From assembly GCA_958437495.1 (NCBI GenBank), contig CAUBOH010000037.1, forward strand, positions 1 to 7,701: a DNA stretch of 7,701 bases, written 5' to 3'. The stretch is from an uncultured Collinsella sp. (lineage in GTDB: Bacteria; Actinomycetota; Coriobacteriia; Coriobacteriales; Coriobacteriaceae). Position 1 is the stretch's first letter. Each line of letters opens with the position of its first letter. The position numbers and the translations under genes were made by a program. The notes beneath the pieces were generated by a model. It made no database searches. It saw only the letters and a list, made by a program, of their open reading frames with translations, and had not been told where the DNA came from. Positions 5,945 to 7,701 of this stretch are shown here, one piece after another.

Positions 5945-7282
5945 TTAAGAGTTCGCCAGGTAGTGCTTGATCTCCCACTCGGTGATCGTAGACTCAAACT
6001 TATGCCACTCGGCGCGCTTCTTTTTGAGGAAGAAGCTGTGGATGTGCTCGCCGAGGGCATCCTTCATAAACTGCGAGTCCTCAAACACGTCGAGCGCCTC
6101 TTTGAGCGAGCGCGGCAGCGGCGTGTAGCCGGCCTCGACCATCTGACGGTCGGTAAGCTTGAGCGTCTCGGCCGTGGCCTCGGGCGGGAGTTCCAGCTTG
6201 CGCTCGATGCCGTCCAGACCAGCCGCCAGCGTGACGGCGTTGACCAGGTACGGATTGGCCATGGGATCGGGACTGCGCAGCTCGATGCGCGTGGACAGCT
6301 GCTTGCCGGGCTTGTAGACCGGGATGCGGACCATACTCGCGCGGTTGCGCAGGCCCCACGTGGCGTACTGCGGCACGGAGTCGCCACCCGTGGTGATGCG
6401 CTTGTACGAGTTGACCGTGGGGTTAGTGATAGCGCTGATCTCGCGCGCGTGCGCCAGGATGCCGGCCATGTAGTGCTTGGCGATATCGGAGAGGTGGTAC
6501 TTCTCGTCGTCCTCGCCCCAAAAGACGTTGTTGCCGTCATGGTCGAACAGCGACTGGCACAGGAACATAGCACTGCCATCCTCACCCGCCAACGGCTTGG
6601 GCATAAAGGAGGCGTGGCAACCGCTCTCGTAGGCCTGCTGCTTAATGATGAGTTTGGCCGTAGTGATGGCGTCGGACATGCTCAGGGCCTCGGCGTGACG
6701 CAGGCTCATACCGTGCTGCGAGCGGCCGGCGGCATGGAAGGTGTACTCCACAGGCACGGACATCTTCTCGAGCGTGAGGACCGTGTTGCGACGCAGGTCG
6801 CGGGCGGCATCGCTCACCGAAAGATCGAAGTAGCCCACATTGTCGAGCGGCTCGGGGGTGTGCTCGTCGGGGAAGTAGTAATACTCCAGCTCGGCGCCCA
6901 CGTTGAGCAGGTAGCCGGCCTTCTCGGCCTTGCGGAACATGCGGCGCAGGGCATCACGCGGGTCGCCGGCAAAGGGTTTGCGATCGGGAGTGCACACGTC
7001 ACAGAACACGCGGGCGACGCCGTTGTGGCTCGGGCGCCACGGCAGGATCTGGAAGGTCGAAGCATCGGGGAACGCCAGCATGTCGGCTTCCTCGGGCGTG
7101 GCAAAGCCCTCGATGGCGGAGCCGTCAAAGCCAATACCCTCCTCAAAAGCGACCTCGAGGTCCTCGGGGCTAATGGCAAAGTTCTTGAGGCGGCCGAGAA
7201 TGTCGACAAACCACAGACGCACAAAGCGGATGTCACGCTGCTCTACAGAGCGGAGTACGTAATCGATGTTCTGCTGGTTCAT
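5945..7282 (-). CDS. glnA: Type I glutamine synthetase homologue with degraded active site (probable pseudoenzyme)
   Basis: 445 residues, full length for a GSI-alpha enzyme (glutamate + NH3 + ATP to glutamine). The fold markers are all there: VDILGRLKN (26-34), FDGSAIEGF (52-60), AELEYYYF (130-137), FMPKPLAGEDGS (226-237), NPTVNSYKR (287-295), RNRASMVRIP (312-321), RIELRSPDPMANPY (332-345). The active site is not. Of the usual metal ligands, Glu131, Glu133 and Glu334 remain, but the HHE block is FHA (Ala184), the QHE block is QHG (Gly191) and the GSGMH histidine is Phe240. The catalytic GYEAP flap is replaced by TTGGDSVPQ (298-306). Thr62 replaces the feedback-inhibition Arg62 of Bacillus. 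There is no adenylylation-site block. The frame is unbroken, so this is not a decaying pseudogene. AAAGGGGAG lies four bases before the ATG. It heads an operon with the GlnR-like regulator, which suggests a sensing role or altered chemistry. Confidence 0.92.
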   Translation of the reverse strand: MNQQNIDYVLRSVEQRDIRFVRLWFVDILGRLKNFAISPEDLEVAFEEGIGFDGSAIEGFATPEEADMLAFPDASTFQILPWRPSHNGVARVFCDVCTPDRKPFAGDPRDALRRMFRKAEKAGYLLNVGAELEYYYFPDEHTPEPLDNVGYFDLSVSDAARDLRRNTVLTLEKMSVPVEYTFHAAGRSQHGMSLRHAEALSMSDAITTAKLIIKQQAYESGCHASFMPKPLAGEDGSAMFLCQSLFDHDGNNVFWGEDDEKYHLSDIAKHYMAGILAHAREISAITNPTVNSYKRITTGGDSVPQYATWGLRNRASMVRIPVYKPGKQLSTRIELRSPDPMANPYLVNAVTLAAGLDGIERKLELPPEATAETLKLTDRQMVEAGYTPLPRSLKEALDVFEDSQFMKDALGEHIHSFFLKKKRAEWHKFESTITEWEIKHYLANS

Positions 7283-7317
7283 GTCGCTCCCCTTTCTTTC
7301 GGGCGGGTTTCGACTGG

Positions 7318-7335
7318 TCTATATCGCAGATACTA
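7318..7335 (-). promoter_or_regulatory. Candidate -10 elements of the glnA-like operon
   Basis: Two possible -10 hexamers on the coding strand: TATAGA (7318-7323), 17 bases after a poor TTTTTC -35, and TAGTAT (7330-7335). Neither has a good -35, which would suit an activator-dependent promoter. Placement is by eye. Confidence 0.35.
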
Positions 7336-7342
7336 TCGCAGA
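7322..7342. repeat. Tandem 9-bp direct repeat in the promoter
   Basis: TATCGCAGA occurs at 7322-7330 and again, exactly, at 7334-7342, giving a 12-base period. It overlaps both candidate -10 elements and lies just downstream (in the direction of transcription) of the GlnR-box-like sequence. Confidence 0.55.
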
Positions 7343-7347
7343 AAAAT

Positions 7348-7363
7348 GTTTCCGCAGGGTTAA
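7348..7363 (-). promoter_or_regulatory. GlnR-box-like operator
   Basis: On the coding strand this reads TTAAC, six bases, GAAAC. The GlnR consensus known from Streptomyces is gTnAC-n6-GaAAC, so it matches 9 of 10 including wobble positions, with the exact spacing. It sits 66-81 bases before the start codon, centred near -44 if TATAGA (7318-7323) is the -10, a normal activator position. A second GAAAC (7307-7311) has no good partner. The short motif could occur by chance, but its place before a GlnR-like gene supports it. Confidence 0.5.
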
Positions 7364-7415
7364 AGCGTATCAAGCGCTCAAAAAACGTGTGTGAACAGGC
7401 CGATATGGCAAGTGA

Positions 7416-7701
7416 CTATCGTTCAGATTCGGAGACAATTTGTCTGCAGGCTCGTTCCAGCGCAGGGAACTCCATCGTCACTGCATCCCAAACAACCGAG
7501 CGATCGACATTGCCGTAATCATGCGCAAGATAATTTCTCATGCCGATAATTCCACGCCACTCAATTTCGGGATGAAGCCGCTGCGAGCGTTCCGACAACT
7601 TGCCCGCTTCTTCCGTCACCCTAAGCGCGCACATCAAAAGGGAGTCCGCCAACGCCCTCGTCCGCACGTCATTCGCATGCAGAAACTGGTCCTCGGTGAT
7701 A
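7416..7701 (-). CDS. HepT-like (DUF86) ribonuclease toxin, 5' end outside the window
   Basis: Ninety-four codons plus a stop are visible, open to the window edge. The frame continues upstream of the GTG at 7667 with good family-like sequence (ITEDQFLHANDVRTRAL), so that GTG is not taken as the start. The hallmark HepT motif Rx4HxY is present as RNYLAHDY, preceded by HPEIEWRGIIGM and followed by the VDRSVVWDAV helix and a final LERACRQIV, all normal for the family (usually about 110-140 residues). HepT toxins are HEPN-fold proteins paired with an MntA-type nucleotidyltransferase that inactivates them by AMPylation; that partner would lie beyond 7701 and is not seen. The TAG stop is at 7416-7418, and no clear terminator separates it from the synthetase promoter. 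Confidence 0.85.
   Translation of the reverse strand, partial: ITEDQFLHANDVRTRALADSLLMCALRVTEEAGKLSERSQRLHPEIEWRGIIGMRNYLAHDYGNVDRSVVWDAVTMEFPALERACRQIVSESER

Noticed and set aside
5895..5978. Longer version of the regulator starting at 5978
   Set aside because: It would overlap the synthetase gene by 34 bases, encodes a sequence unlike a receiver start, and lacks the GGAGG seen before 5894.
5963..7363. A 466-codon plus-strand open frame opposite the glutamine synthetase homologue
   Set aside because: It is an antisense shadow with low-complexity, Val/Gly/Arg-rich sequence and no motif; the minus-strand gene explains the constraint.
7390..7432. Possible terminator after the HepT gene (CGATA...TATCG, with a T-run further on)
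   Set aside because: The stem is only five pairs with an 11-base loop, and the T-run is not adjacent to it.

Overview
The window is a GC-rich (roughly 60%) bacterial chromosomal segment in which every supported gene lies on the minus strand, so it is transcribed from high to low coordinates. Gene content points to an actinobacterial host: an OmpR-type GlnR-like regulator beside a glutamine synthetase homologue, a BRCT-ended NAD+-dependent DNA ligase, and a trypsin-like/PDZ protease with a cytoplasmic N-terminal tail. My best guess is the class Coriobacteriia (Collinsella-like). This is inference from protein style, not from a marker gene.

Layout, in transcription order. At 7701-7416 is the 3' part of a HepT-type (DUF86) toxin gene that runs off the window. 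At 7415-7283 is a promoter region with a 16-bp match to the GlnR box of Streptomyces. At 7282-5945 is a full-length type I glutamine synthetase homologue. Fifty bases downstream, at 5894-5232, is a winged-helix regulator with a degenerate receiver domain, closed by a hairpin with a T-run. At 5024-3561 is an HtrA/DegP-like membrane-anchored protease, with a hairpin in its leader and a perfect 17-bp stem terminator after it. At 3310-1082 is ligA, also closed by a strong terminator. At 816-5 is a translationally coupled Phd/YefM antitoxin and PIN-domain toxin pair with its own promoter and operator-like repeat.

The most interesting part is the glutamine synthetase/regulator pair. The synthetase keeps the whole fold (DGS, ExE, MPKP, NPTVNSYKR, RIELRSPDP blocks) but has lost several metal-binding and catalytic residues: both glutamates of the HHE...QHE block, the histidine of the GSGMH block, and the GYEAP flap glutamate. 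It therefore looks like a pseudoenzyme. The regulator next to it has lost the acidic pair, Thr/Ser and Lys of a working receiver, as actinobacterial GlnR has, and a GlnR-box-like sequence sits in front of the pair. A coherent but untested model is an autoregulated nitrogen-sensing module in which a catalytically dead synthetase informs an orphan GlnR-like factor.

Secondary points are a QSSLF sequence at the extreme N terminus of LigA that resembles a beta-sliding-clamp binding motif, a terminator-like hairpin 29 bases before the htrA start codon, related intergenic palindromes that may be dispersed repeats, and toxin-antitoxin genes at both ends of this otherwise housekeeping segment.
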